A DNA stretch of 49,674 nt from JAUIAI01 sp049680625 (GTDB lineage: Bacteria > Pseudomonadota > Gammaproteobacteria > Burkholderiales > Burkholderiaceae_E): contig JBAUID010000163.1 of assembly GCA_049680625.1 (NCBI GenBank), positions 1 to 49,674 on the forward strand. Reading direction: 5' to 3'. A program made the position numbers and the translations under genes. This document shows positions 26,437 through 35,453 of the stretch, piece by piece (the stretch's first letter is position 1; every line of letters starts with the position of its first letter). Under the pieces are notes generated by a model. That model saw only the letters and a program-made list of their open reading frames with translations. It ran no database searches and was not told the origin of the DNA.

Positions 26437-28086
26437 TTAAGCCAAATTGAAACCACGATAACCGCTGTCGGCAATACTATCGATTGTCTTTGTGTAGCGC
26501 TCACAGCCACCGACGTAAGGCATAAATATTCGGGGCTTTCCCGGAATGTTTGCACCCATATACCAGGAGTTCGCCTTCGGATAAAGAGTCGCGTTTGCCA
26601 CTTCATTATTGTGCTGAACCCAGTTGTCTTGCGCATCGGGTAACGCATTGATGTGGGTCAGGCCTTTATCCCGCATATAAACCAGGCAATTGGCAATCCA
26701 GTTCACATGTTGCTCGATCGAAAACATCATGTTGCTCTTGACCCCGGGAGACTGTGGGCCGGTGACCATAAACAGGTTTGGAAACCCCGCCACCATCAAC
26801 CCCAGGTAAGTTTTAGGACCACTTCTCCAGTGCTCAGACAATTGCAAGCCATCGGACGTCTTGATCTCTATTTCGCGCAGTGCACCTGTCATCGCATCAA
26901 AACCGGTGGCAAAAACCACCGAGTCCAGGTCGTAACGCTTGCCACTAGCAGTATGTAAGCCCGACTGATAAAACCCCTGAATCGGGTCAGAACGAACGTC
27001 GACAAGATCAACATTGTCACGATTAAAAGTTTCGAAGTAGTTGGTATCGAGAATCAGGCGTTTTGTGCCAATCGGGTGATTATCCGGGCAAAGCAGTTCG
27101 GCCGTTGCTCGGTCCTGGACAACGGCGCGAATCTTATTACGCACAAAATCTGCGGCGGTTTTGTTTGACTCTTCGTCAGTCAGCAAGTCGGTATATGCGT
27201 AGAGAAAGCTAATCTGCCCACCAGCCTGCCACTTTGCCTCATAAGCAGTGCGACGGTCTTCATCGCTAACATCTGTTGCGCTTTGAGTTGGGGGTGGGTA
27301 GCCAGCAATACCAAACGGCGTAGAAAACGCTGCCTGTCGCCTGGTCGGATATTCGGCTTTGTGTTGACGTTGCACCTCGGGCGCAATCGGTCCGTTGTTT
27401 GCCGGCAAAATAAAATTTGCCGTACGCTGGAAAACTGTCAGGTGTTTTGCCTGTGCCGCAATTAGCGGAATAGACTGAACCCCGGAAGAGCCTGTTCCGA
27501 TGACCCCGACGCGCTGACCGGTAAAATCAACCCCGGCATGGGGCCACATGCCGGTGTGGAACCATTTGCCTTCGAAGCTATCGAGCCCAGGTATATCCGG
27601 CGTGCGGGGAGTCGACAAATTACCGACGGCCATAACGCAATATGGCGCGCGAATCTGTTCCCCGTCGTAAGTTGTAATTGTCCAGGTATTACTCGGTTGA
27701 TCAAATACGGCGGAACGAATCCGGGTGTTAAACCGAATATCTCGTCTGAGGTCAAAACGATCAGCCACGTGGTTCAGGTACTCAAGAATCTGAGGCTGGG
27801 TTGCATACCGTTCGTTCCAGTGCCATTCCTGCTGGAGCTCTTCAGAAAACGAATACGAATATTCGAGGCTCTCGACATCGCACCGGCAACCCGGATACCG
27901 GTTCCAGTACCAGGTGCCTCCAACGTCTGCACCGGCCTCAAAAACCGTAACACTCAGCCCAATTTGGCGCAGCTTATGGGTGGCGTACAAACCAGATACG
28001 CCAGCACCGACAACAATAACGTCGGTTTGCGTGGCGGCCTGCCCGTTCATGTCTTTACTGACCTTGTCTGCACCGTTTTTTTTCAT
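26437..28086 (-). CDS. Baeyer-Villiger flavin monooxygenase
   Basis: 549 residues. The first Rossmann motif GAGVSG (27-32) binds FAD and the second, GTGSSG (197-202), binds NADPH. Between them lies the type I Baeyer-Villiger fingerprint FxGxxxHTxxWP, read here as FEGKWFHTGMWP (171-182). The ATG motif (VVFATGFDAMTGAL) near residue 400 and DVGGTWYWNRYPG early on match cyclohexanone/phenylacetone monooxygenases. The expected reaction is insertion of one O2 atom next to a ketone to give an ester or lactone in the cytoplasm. Full length for the family. It follows the acyl-CoA ligase gene by 52 bases and probably shares its transcript. The ketone substrate cannot be read from sequence. Confidence 0.92.
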   Translation of the reverse strand: MKKNGADKVSKDMNGQAATQTDVIVVGAGVSGLYATHKLRQIGLSVTVFEAGADVGGTWYWNRYPGCRCDVESLEYSYSFSEELQQEWHWNERYATQPQILEYLNHVADRFDLRRDIRFNTRIRSAVFDQPSNTWTITTYDGEQIRAPYCVMAVGNLSTPRTPDIPGLDSFEGKWFHTGMWPHAGVDFTGQRVGVIGTGSSGVQSIPLIAAQAKHLTVFQRTANFILPANNGPIAPEVQRQHKAEYPTRRQAAFSTPFGIAGYPPPTQSATDVSDEDRRTAYEAKWQAGGQISFLYAYTDLLTDEESNKTAADFVRNKIRAVVQDRATAELLCPDNHPIGTKRLILDTNYFETFNRDNVDLVDVRSDPIQGFYQSGLHTASGKRYDLDSVVFATGFDAMTGALREIEIKTSDGLQLSEHWRSGPKTYLGLMVAGFPNLFMVTGPQSPGVKSNMMFSIEQHVNWIANCLVYMRDKGLTHINALPDAQDNWVQHNNEVANATLYPKANSWYMGANIPGKPRIFMPYVGGCERYTKTIDSIADSGYRGFNLA

Positions 28087-28138
28087 GGAATCTTTGCACC
28101 CAGGAGTCTCGGAAGAACCTGATTATACGAGGGCGGCA

Positions 28139-29686
28139 TCAGGGTTTACGGTCTCTTAATTCGCGACGAAGAATTTTCCCCGATGCGCTTTTTGGAATGG
28201 CGTCGAGGACTTCGATTTGTCGCACCAACTTGTAACTTGCCACGTGCTCGGACATAAATACCTGAATTTCCTTAAGCGATGGAAGCTCACCCGCGGGAAC
28301 AAGAAACGCTTTTGGCAGCTCACCCGCCTCGTCATCAGCAATACCAATAACAGCCGCGTCAGCAATATTCGGATGGGTCACCAACAGGGCTTCAAGCTCA
28401 GCGGGAGGCACTTGGAAGCCTTTGTACTTGATAAGTTCTTTTATGCGGTCAACAACAGATACGTGATGGTGTTCATCGACGATGGCGACGTCGCCGGTAT
28501 GCAACCATCCGTCACTGTCAATGGTTGCGGCCGTCGCCTCCGGATTATTCAGATAACCTTTCATGACCTGAGGGCCTCGAACCCAGAGTTCACCACGCCC
28601 GCCAACCGGCTGATCTTCCCCCGTATCGGGGTCGACAATCCGGGTCTCCGTGTTCGAAATCGTCACCCCGCTGGTGCCTGGTCGAAAGTCACTTAGAACG
28701 GTGCAATGGCTGACCGGGCTCAATTCGGTCATCCCGTACCCTTGAACGACATCACATCCGACCCGCTCAGCACATTCGAGGGCAATTTCTGCCCCGAGCG
28801 GCGCAGCGCCAGAAAAAATCTGCTTCAAAGAAGATAAATCAAACTGATCGACGACCGGCGCCTTGGCGAGTCCGAGAACAATCGGCGGTACGGCAAAAAA
28901 CCGGGTGATTTTCTCTTCCTGAATAAGAGTCAGTGCTTCAACCATATCGAATCGCGGCATGGTGACTACCCGAACGCCACTACTAATCAGGGAATTCATT
29001 AGCACTTGCATGCCGTAAATATGGAAGAACGGTAGCGCCGCGAGCGCCGCCTCACCTTTTTGGTAATGAATAACATGCTCAAGCTGGGCGTTGTTAGCAA
29101 CCAGGTTTCTATGCGTCAGCATGACCCCTTTTGGCAGACCGGTGGTTCCTGACGAGTACGGCAGAACCACGACATGATTATGCAAATCCACCGCAACTTG
29201 TTCGATTGGGTCCGCATATAAATCGTTCAATGACGTAATACCATCAGCGGCGCCAATCACGATAATCTCGGTAACCCCGGTTCCTTTGACTGCTTCACGG
29301 GCAACCTCAAGAAACATCGGCACGGTAAATAACAGACTCGCGCCCGCGTCGATGAGCTGAAACCGAACCTCCTCTGGCCCGTAGGTTGGGTTTATTGTTG
29401 TCACTGCGGCGCCGGAGACTGCAACCCCGTGGAAAATGATTGCGTATTCCGGCACGTTCGGAGACATCAGCCCAACCGTCTGACCCGGGCCAATACCTCG
29501 CTTTTTTAAACCACCAGCAAGGCGGTGAATGTTTTCTTTCAGCTGACCGAAGGTATAGCTGGAGGTCTTGCCATCTGTGATAGCTACCTGGTTTGCCATT
29601 TCATCCGAACGTTGCAGGAGCTGTGCCGTGATGGTTATTTCTGGAATCTGGACATCAGGTAATGGGCTGTTGTGAATGATCGTCAT
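28139..29686 (-). CDS. AMP-forming acyl-CoA ligase (4-coumarate-CoA ligase-like)
   Basis: 515 residues from ATG 29686, chosen because AGGAG lies nine bases upstream; an upstream in-frame start at 29728 adds a Cys/Arg-rich leader unlike the family. Adenylation motifs are intact: PYSSGTTGLPKGVMLTH (P-loop-like A3), GYGMTE (A5), DSDGWLHTGD (A7), the hinge in VDRIKELIKYKGFQ (A8) and the catalytic lysine in PKSASGKILRREL (A10). It activates a carboxylic acid with ATP and joins it to CoA. The 4CL-like pattern fits aryl-propenoic or medium/long-chain acids. It lies between a D-aminoacylase and a Baeyer-Villiger monooxygenase, in keeping with a catabolic block. Confidence 0.9.
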   Translation of the reverse strand: MTIIHNSPLPDVQIPEITITAQLLQRSDEMANQVAITDGKTSSYTFGQLKENIHRLAGGLKKRGIGPGQTVGLMSPNVPEYAIIFHGVAVSGAAVTTINPTYGPEEVRFQLIDAGASLLFTVPMFLEVAREAVKGTGVTEIIVIGAADGITSLNDLYADPIEQVAVDLHNHVVVLPYSSGTTGLPKGVMLTHRNLVANNAQLEHVIHYQKGEAALAALPFFHIYGMQVLMNSLISSGVRVVTMPRFDMVEALTLIQEEKITRFFAVPPIVLGLAKAPVVDQFDLSSLKQIFSGAAPLGAEIALECAERVGCDVVQGYGMTELSPVSHCTVLSDFRPGTSGVTISNTETRIVDPDTGEDQPVGGRGELWVRGPQVMKGYLNNPEATAATIDSDGWLHTGDVAIVDEHHHVSVVDRIKELIKYKGFQVPPAELEALLVTHPNIADAAVIGIADDEAGELPKAFLVPAGELPSLKEIQVFMSEHVASYKLVRQIEVLDAIPKSASGKILRRELRDRKP

Positions 29687-29762
29687 GTTTGTGCTCCTGC
29701 GGCAACTAGTACCAGCGTTTCGATACATTATTGCTGAATTTGTTTATCTGATTATCTGTCTA

Positions 29763-29810
29763 ACTGCTTATCTGCTTGTCTGCTTGTCTGCTTGTCTGCT
29801 TGTCTGATTG
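29763..29810. repeat. Octamer tandem repeat (TCTGCTTG)
   Basis: Four perfect copies of TCTGCTTG (29771-29802), flanked by degenerate copies (ACTGCTTA before, TCTGATTG after), with further related sequence back to about 29750. It lies in the 171-base gap between the deacylase stop and the ligase start. An eight-base unit in non-coding DNA can change copy number by slippage and so alter spacing or mRNA structure. Confidence 0.85.
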
Positions 29811-29857
29811 CCGGCACCTGACGCCTGATTCGATTGCATGATGATAAATTACCGAAC

Positions 29858-31300
29858 TCACACGACACGCCGCAGATTACGCCCGGGGCGCTCACCTGTT
29901 GCTGCCTGATCTCGCCAGATACATCGGCCGTTCGTATATACCTGATGGATTCCAGCCGCCGGTGACTCAGGACAAGCGAAGTCGGCCGTATCCCGGACTG
30001 TATCCGGATCAAAAAGAACCAGGTCCGCAAAGGCGCCGACACGCAATTCTCCCCGATCAGCAAGGCCAAAACGACGCGCTGTAAGCGATGTCATCTTGCG
30101 CACGGCTTGCTCCAGGCTGAACAACTTCTCGTCACGGGCGTAATGACCTAAAACCCGCGGAAAAGTACCCCATGCCCTGGGGTGCGGATGCTTATCCTGA
30201 ACAATGCCATCCGAGCCAACCATTGTGTGTTCGTAGCGCAGAATTCGCCGGACATCAGCCTCATCCATTAAAAAATAAATAGCACCGCCCGGCATCAGTC
30301 GACGGGCTGCCTCTTGTCGGTTGCAACCGAGTTCCGCGGCAATTTCATCGAGATCTCTGCCGGTCGCGGTCGGCATAGAGTCAGACCAGGTTATTAATAC
30401 TTTTGAAGACAAGTCGACCCGGTCCGCTTGCAAGATGGTAGACGTGGCCACATACGGGTATACGTCAAGACCAACATCCTGCGTCAGGCGGGCAGTGTCA
30501 ATCTGAGCCAGGGTCTGCTCTGAACGACCATGGTTCGGTTCGCCAATACATTTATGGTGAGACACCACAACAGCAACGCCGGCTTCACGTCCGATACGAA
30601 ACGTCTCTTCCAAAGAGGCATCAATCGCATCAGCTTCATCGCGCATATGGGTAACGTACAACCCGTTATGGCGAGCAAGGCACTGGCTAATCGCAATGAC
30701 TTCTTCAGTTGGAGCCGCACTGGCGGTTGGATAATACAAACCGGTTGATAAGCCAATGGCGCCTTGCTCCAAAGCTTCATCCAGGCGTTCAGTCATTAGT
30801 CGGATTTCAGCCGGATCAGCCGGCCTGGATAAATTATCCATTGCCCCGTGTCGCAATGTTGAATGTCCGACAAGGCAAACATTATTGACGGCTGGCGGGT
30901 CTTTCGCAAGGGCAGAGAAGTAATCCTTGAAAGACTTAAAAAAATGATCCGAATTGCCGGAAAGCAAACTGACCGGTTGTGGAATGGGCGGGCGGCCCGG
31001 TGGTAACGGCGCCAGGCTGATGCCGCAGTTACCGTTAACCACGGTTGTCACCCCCTGACTCACCTTGGCCTCGAGCAGCGGGCGGTCAAACAAGACATGG
31101 TCATCATGGCAATGGGCATCAACAAACCCCGGGGCCAACACCACGCCACCACCGTCAATCTCAACGCCTGCGTTCTCGCCGGTCAAGTCGCCCATCGCGC
31201 TGATGCGATCGCCGGTAACAGCCAGATCACCCGGCATACGATCAGCTCCGGTACCATCGATGAGCACAACGTTTCGAAAAATCAAGTCATGACGCGCCAT
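29858..31300 (-). CDS. N-acyl-D-amino-acid deacylase (D-aminoacylase, amidohydrolase superfamily)
   Basis: 480 residues, normal for the family. Metal-site motifs are visible: AHCHDD (H63, H65), the bridging cysteine in NGNCGISLAP (C92), THMRDE and SHHKCIG for the later histidines, and the catalytic Asp in MVGSDGI. FADLVLFDPDTV near the C-terminus is the usual small-domain block. The enzyme hydrolyses N-acyl-D-amino acids to D-amino acid and carboxylate. It starts nine bases after the stop of a peptide-transporter ATPase gene, so uptake of D-amino-acid-containing peptides or acylated amino acids is a reasonable inference. The usual AHTHDD motif reads AHCHDD here. Confidence 0.9.
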   Translation of the reverse strand: MARHDLIFRNVVLIDGTGADRMPGDLAVTGDRISAMGDLTGENAGVEIDGGGVVLAPGFVDAHCHDDHVLFDRPLLEAKVSQGVTTVVNGNCGISLAPLPPGRPPIPQPVSLLSGNSDHFFKSFKDYFSALAKDPPAVNNVCLVGHSTLRHGAMDNLSRPADPAEIRLMTERLDEALEQGAIGLSTGLYYPTASAAPTEEVIAISQCLARHNGLYVTHMRDEADAIDASLEETFRIGREAGVAVVVSHHKCIGEPNHGRSEQTLAQIDTARLTQDVGLDVYPYVATSTILQADRVDLSSKVLITWSDSMPTATGRDLDEIAAELGCNRQEAARRLMPGGAIYFLMDEADVRRILRYEHTMVGSDGIVQDKHPHPRAWGTFPRVLGHYARDEKLFSLEQAVRKMTSLTARRFGLADRGELRVGAFADLVLFDPDTVRDTADFACPESPAAGIHQVYTNGRCIWRDQAATGERPGRNLRRVV

Positions 31301-31309
31301 AATTAAACC

Positions 31310-32362
31310 TTACTTCTTAAAAACCGGAACACCGGTATCACTAACGAGGTGGCAGGCAACCTTATGCCCCGGCATTAATTCGCGCAGGACTGGAGACTCA
31401 GTGCGACATCGGTCTTGTGCAAAAGGGCAGCGGCCCGCAAAACGACAGCCGGGTAACGGGTCGATGGGGCTGGGTGGGTCGCCATCAAGCCGAATACGTT
31501 CGGCCCGATTACGCAAAGCCGGGTCTGCGGACGGGACAGCCGACAGCAACGCCCAGGTATAAGGATGCAAGGGCCGGGAAAACAATGAGACCCGGTCAGT
31601 GTGTTCAACAATCTGACCCAGATACATGACGGCAATATCGTCACACATATGCTGAACAACACCCAGATCATGCGAGATGAACAAGTATGTCAATCCAAAC
31701 TCAGACTGCAAGCGACGTAACAGATTCAGTATCTGCGCCTGGATAGCCACGTCCAATGCCGACACCGGTTCGTCACAAACAATTAGTTCCGGCTGAGTTG
31801 CGAGCGCCCTTGCCACACCTATCCGCTGACGCTGACCGCCGGAAAACTGGTGAGGGAACAATGCCCGTTGCTCGGGCCGCAGGCCAACCAGACGAAACAA
31901 CTCGGCAACCCGGTCGTCACGTTCGCCTGGTGCGCCAACATTAAGCTGGTCAAGCGGCGAACGAACAATGGCTCCGGCGCGCACCCTTGGATTCAAGGAT
32001 GAATACGGATCCTGGAAGATAATTTGCATCTGGCCGCGCTGGGCACGCAAACGCTCCCCGTTTAACGAAACAACATCCGTATTATTTATCTTTATCTGGC
32101 CGCTGGTCACTGGCGCCAATCGCATCACCGCCAGAGCCGTGGTTGTTTTTCCGGACCCGGACTCGCCCACCAGGCCAAAAGTCGAGCCCCGACGCACGTC
32201 AAAGCTCACACCATCAACAGCGTGAACACTGGACGGTCGTGCCATCAAACGTTTACGTGGCAATGAGAAATGCACCTTGAGATCATTCACTTCAAGCAGA
32301 TTGGCATTCGCATTACCCGGAACCGGTTTGTTGCCAGTGACGCTCGTCACTTCATCACTCAT
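31310..32362 (-). CDS. Peptide/oligopeptide ABC transporter ATPase (DppF/OppF-like)
   Basis: 350 residues. Walker A is GESGSGKTT, the Q-loop is in IIFQDPYSSLNPR, the signature is FSGGQRQRIGVARAL, Walker B is LIVCDEPVSALDV and the switch His is in FISHDLGVV. The C-terminal HPYTWALLSAVP and a GCRFAGRCPFAQDRC cysteine cluster are typical of the oligopeptide/dipeptide ATPase C-terminal domain, where four cysteines may hold an Fe-S cluster. The start overlaps the stop of the upstream ATPase gene by four bases. Together with it and two permeases it forms the importer. Confidence 0.92.
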   Translation of the reverse strand: MSDEVTSVTGNKPVPGNANANLLEVNDLKVHFSLPRKRLMARPSSVHAVDGVSFDVRRGSTFGLVGESGSGKTTTALAVMRLAPVTSGQIKINNTDVVSLNGERLRAQRGQMQIIFQDPYSSLNPRVRAGAIVRSPLDQLNVGAPGERDDRVAELFRLVGLRPEQRALFPHQFSGGQRQRIGVARALATQPELIVCDEPVSALDVAIQAQILNLLRRLQSEFGLTYLFISHDLGVVQHMCDDIAVMYLGQIVEHTDRVSLFSRPLHPYTWALLSAVPSADPALRNRAERIRLDGDPPSPIDPLPGCRFAGRCPFAQDRCRTESPVLRELMPGHKVACHLVSDTGVPVFKK

Positions 32363-33387
32363 GCCGCGCCCTCCGACTCATTTAGCCAACACGCTGCTTC
32401 GTGATTGTCGCCCATCGCAAATTCAGGTGGCATCGATTGACTACAGCGCGCCATCGCGTACTGGCAGCGCGGAGCAAACGGACACCCACCTTTTCCGAGC
32501 TCAGCCACCGATGGAACAACACCAGGGATTTCGGGTAGTACTTCGCGATTCGCCGTCGGGTCTGCCTGCAAATGAGGAACACAGGTAATCAAACCCTGGG
32601 TATAAGGATGTTTTGGTTGGGTCAAAATTTCGTCAACCGGTGCTTGTTCGATTTTCCGGCCCGCATACATCACAACAACCCGTTGAGTCATCTCTGCGAT
32701 CACACCCATGTCGTGAGTAATCAGAATAATTGCAGTCCCGGTCTTTTCTTGCAGATTACGCAACAAATCGAATATTTGAGCCTGAACGGTCACATCGAGC
32801 GCGGTGGTTGGTTCGTCAGCAATAAGCACCCGGGGCTCACAGGCCAGGGCCATTGCAATCATGACACGCTGGCGCATGCCGCCGGACAACTGATGCGGGT
32901 ACTCATCCACTCTTTTTTCGGGAGCCGGCATGCTCACGGCCTGTAACATTTCAATCGCCTTGTCCCTGGCATCTCGTCGGCTTAAACCCTGATGCAATCG
33001 AACAGTTTCGGCAATCTGATTTCCGATTGTGAACACTGGATTCAATGACGACATGGGCTCTTGAAAAACCATGGAGATCTCGTTGCCACGAACCCGGCGC
33101 ATACGTTCATCAGATGCACTGAGTAAATCTTCACCGGCAAGCCGGATCTGCCCCCCGGCAATTCGGCCTGGCGGCACTGGCACCAGCTGCATGATGGCCA
33201 GCGCTGTCATACTTTTGCCACAGCCAGACTCACCGACGATTCCCAGGGTTTCGCCCACTCGCAAATCAAACGACAAGTTGTCAATTACGCGGGAGGTCGT
33301 TTTATCGCGCAGGTCAAACTCAACTGAGAGTTCCTGAATTGAAAGCAACGGGTCGTTTGCGTCGGCAGAAATAAATGATTCGCTCAT
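32359..33387 (-). CDS. Peptide/oligopeptide ABC transporter ATPase (DppD/OppD-like)
   Basis: 342 residues. Walker A is GESGCGKSM, the Q-loop segment is MVFQEPMSSLNPVF, the signature is LSGGMRQRVMIAMAL, Walker B is VLIADEPTTALDV and the H-loop is in LITHDMGVIAEM. The C-terminal GCPFAPRCQYAMARC carries the family cysteine cluster. It overlaps the DppC-like permease by four bases upstream and the DppF-like ATPase by four bases downstream, so the stoichiometric pair is translationally coupled. It supplies ATP hydrolysis for import across the inner membrane. Confidence 0.92.
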   Translation of the reverse strand: MSESFISADANDPLLSIQELSVEFDLRDKTTSRVIDNLSFDLRVGETLGIVGESGCGKSMTALAIMQLVPVPPGRIAGGQIRLAGEDLLSASDERMRRVRGNEISMVFQEPMSSLNPVFTIGNQIAETVRLHQGLSRRDARDKAIEMLQAVSMPAPEKRVDEYPHQLSGGMRQRVMIAMALACEPRVLIADEPTTALDVTVQAQIFDLLRNLQEKTGTAIILITHDMGVIAEMTQRVVVMYAGRKIEQAPVDEILTQPKHPYTQGLITCVPHLQADPTANREVLPEIPGVVPSVAELGKGGCPFAPRCQYAMARCSQSMPPEFAMGDNHEAACWLNESEGAA

Positions 33388-34295
33388 CGCTGCCTCAGCT
33401 TGGGGTTCAATGCGTCATTGAGGCCGTCTCCGACGAGGCTGACCGCCAGTACAGTAATGAAAATTGCCAGACCAGGAAACGTGACTGGCCACCAGGCCTC
33501 AAGAATATGCGGGCGATTAACACCAATCAGATAACCCCAACTCATGACGTTTGGGTCTGAAAGCCCTAGAAAACTCAAGCCAGCCTCAAACAGAATAGCC
33601 GTTCCGACTGACAACGCAGCACTCACAATCAGCGGTGGCCCGGCATTTGGCAGCATGACTTGCCAGATAATTCGCATATCGCGCGACCCGATTGCCCTCT
33701 CGGCTTTCACGTATTCCAACTCGCGGATGCGTAAAAATTCTGCCCGCGCGAGACGCGCGGTACCCGTCCAGGAGACGATGCCAATTGCAATAGATATGGT
33801 CACCAGCGACGCATCAAACAACATGATTACAACCATTGATAACAACAACGGCGGCAGAACCTGGAAAAATTCAGTAATCCGCATGAGTAGCTCTTCGACC
33901 CAACCGCGGTAGTAACCTGCCAGCGATCCGACCACCACACCGATAACAACCGTAATTAGGGCGGCAGCGCCACCAACCGCGAGTGTGGCCCGGCTGCCAT
34001 ATATGATGCCGGCAACAAGATCTCGCCCCAGGGTATCAGTGCCAAACAGGAATCCCTCTTCGCCGGGTGGTGCCAACGGCGCCCACACGATCTCAAACGG
34101 GTCGACCGGATAAAGCGTCGGCCCAAATATGCTCATCAGGACAATAAAGGCGAGTACCAACGCACCAACAACCGCCGCCCAGTTCCGGCAGAACATACGC
34201 AAGGCTTCGAGCATTGGATGCTCCACCTTGATAACGAGTTCGTCCGCCGTACCTGCCCTAACCGTCACAACCGTTCCCGGCTCAGTCGCGCTCAT
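33384..34295 (-). CDS. Peptide ABC transporter permease (DppC-like)
   Basis: 303 residues with an N-terminal membrane helix (AAVVGALVLAFIVLMSIF) and five more in the binding-protein-dependent transport domain. The DppC-type signatures GEEGFLFGTDTLGRDLVAGI and, in the coupling loop, EYVKAERAIGSRDMRII are present. Overlaps of four bases on both sides (with the DppB-like and DppD-like genes) show tight operon structure. It forms half of the membrane channel. Confidence 0.92.
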   Translation of the reverse strand: MSATEPGTVVTVRAGTADELVIKVEHPMLEALRMFCRNWAAVVGALVLAFIVLMSIFGPTLYPVDPFEIVWAPLAPPGEEGFLFGTDTLGRDLVAGIIYGSRATLAVGGAAALITVVIGVVVGSLAGYYRGWVEELLMRITEFFQVLPPLLLSMVVIMLFDASLVTISIAIGIVSWTGTARLARAEFLRIRELEYVKAERAIGSRDMRIIWQVMLPNAGPPLIVSAALSVGTAILFEAGLSFLGLSDPNVMSWGYLIGVNRPHILEAWWPVTFPGLAIFITVLAVSLVGDGLNDALNPKLRQR

Positions 34296-35278
34296 GTCGA
34301 CACCCCCGCTTTGATTCGTGGATCGACCAGGCGATAGGCCAGATCGGTCAGCAAGTTCACCACAACTACAATAAGCGCGGAGAAAAACAAAATGCCGAGC
34401 AGGGTTGGCGAATCGCGGCGCAATATTGAATCATAAGCAAGACTCCCCAACCCTGGCCACGAGAAAACAGTCTCAACTAGTACGGCGCCAGAGAACAGCC
34501 CGCTGAACTGCAATCCGGCAAAGGTTATCACGGGCAAAACAGCGTTTCGCAACGCATGCTTGTAAACCACCACCGTCTCCGACAAGCCCTTGGCGCGGGC
34601 TGTCCGCACGTAGTCGGCCCCCAGTACATCGAGCATACTGGCGCGCGACAAGCGACTGTAAAACGCCAGGTAAATTGTCGACAAAGTCAACACGGGCAAC
34701 GCGAGGTGATGCAATACATCAAGAACGTAGGCGAGCCCCGAGGCATCATCACCAACCATGTCGCGCATGCCGGAAACTGGGAACAATGGGAAAACAGAAG
34801 CCAGCAGAATCACCAGCATGATGCCGGTCCAGAAAACCGGCAGCGCGTAACCAATCAGGGCCAGCACGGTGACCAGGTGACTGACTATGCCGTTGGGTCG
34901 CTGAGCCGCCATCACACCAAGCAAAGTACCAACAAAGACGGCCAGCAGCAAAGAACTGACAACCAACAGGATCGTCGGCCCCAATCGATCCAAAATCAAT
35001 TCGGTAACCGGTCGGTCGAAATAAAAAGAGTAGCCCAGGTCGGCGTGAAAAACTTTTGCGACGTAGGTATATAGCTGAACGTAAAACGGACGATCCAAAC
35101 CGTAGGTGGCCCGAATACTCGCCATCATTTCTTCGGTTGCGCCACCCATCTCACCGGCAATCACATCAGCGGGGTCACCCGGGGCCAGGTGCAGGAGTAC
35201 AAAATTCAATACCAGCACTGCCAGCAACAGGATCAGTGCGTATACAACCCGCTTAAGCAGTTGACCGAAGAACGACAT
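34292..35278 (-). CDS. Peptide ABC transporter permease (DppB-like)
   Basis: 328 residues. It starts with the DppB-type LLKRVVYALILLLAVLVLNF helix, then HLAPGDPADV, a family hallmark. Later helices flank the coupling segment DYVRTARAKGLSE. Length and topology (six helices) are normal. It is first of the four overlapping transport genes and lies 172 bases after the binding-protein gene; that gap contains short direct repeats. It partners with the DppC-like permease. Confidence 0.92.
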   Translation of the reverse strand: MSFFGQLLKRVVYALILLLAVLVLNFVLLHLAPGDPADVIAGEMGGATEEMMASIRATYGLDRPFYVQLYTYVAKVFHADLGYSFYFDRPVTELILDRLGPTILLVVSSLLLAVFVGTLLGVMAAQRPNGIVSHLVTVLALIGYALPVFWTGIMLVILLASVFPLFPVSGMRDMVGDDASGLAYVLDVLHHLALPVLTLSTIYLAFYSRLSRASMLDVLGADYVRTARAKGLSETVVVYKHALRNAVLPVITFAGLQFSGLFSGAVLVETVFSWPGLGSLAYDSILRRDSPTLLGILFFSALIVVVVNLLTDLAYRLVDPRIKAGVST

Positions 35279-35300
35279 AAGAATTACTCACAGGGTTGAA

Positions 35301-35330
35301 TAAAGCACCGCCTTGATTTAAAGCACCGCC
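35301..35330. repeat. 12-bp direct repeat in the gap after the binding-protein gene
   Basis: TAAAGCACCGCC occurs at 35301-35312 and again at 35319-35330, a period of 18 bases. It lies just upstream of the DppB-like permease start on the minus strand. The function is unknown; it may be a slippage product. Confidence 0.7.
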
Positions 35331-35413
35331 CCGCCAGAGGACAAAAAGCCGGCGCGAAAAGTAGGCGCGATGAGCCACTTTTCGAGACGCATCGCAGCAA
35401 CAATCACACCGGC

Positions 35414-35453
35414 AATACCAGAGAAGCTAACTAAATACCAGAGAAGCTAACTA
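35414..35453. repeat. 20-bp perfect tandem duplication at the 3' end of the binding-protein gene
   Basis: The 20-base unit at 35414-35433 (starting AATACCAGAGAAG) is repeated exactly at 35434-35453. The second copy includes the TAG stop of the binding-protein gene (minus strand, 35453-35451). Two identical adjacent copies point to a recent duplication. Confidence 0.9.
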
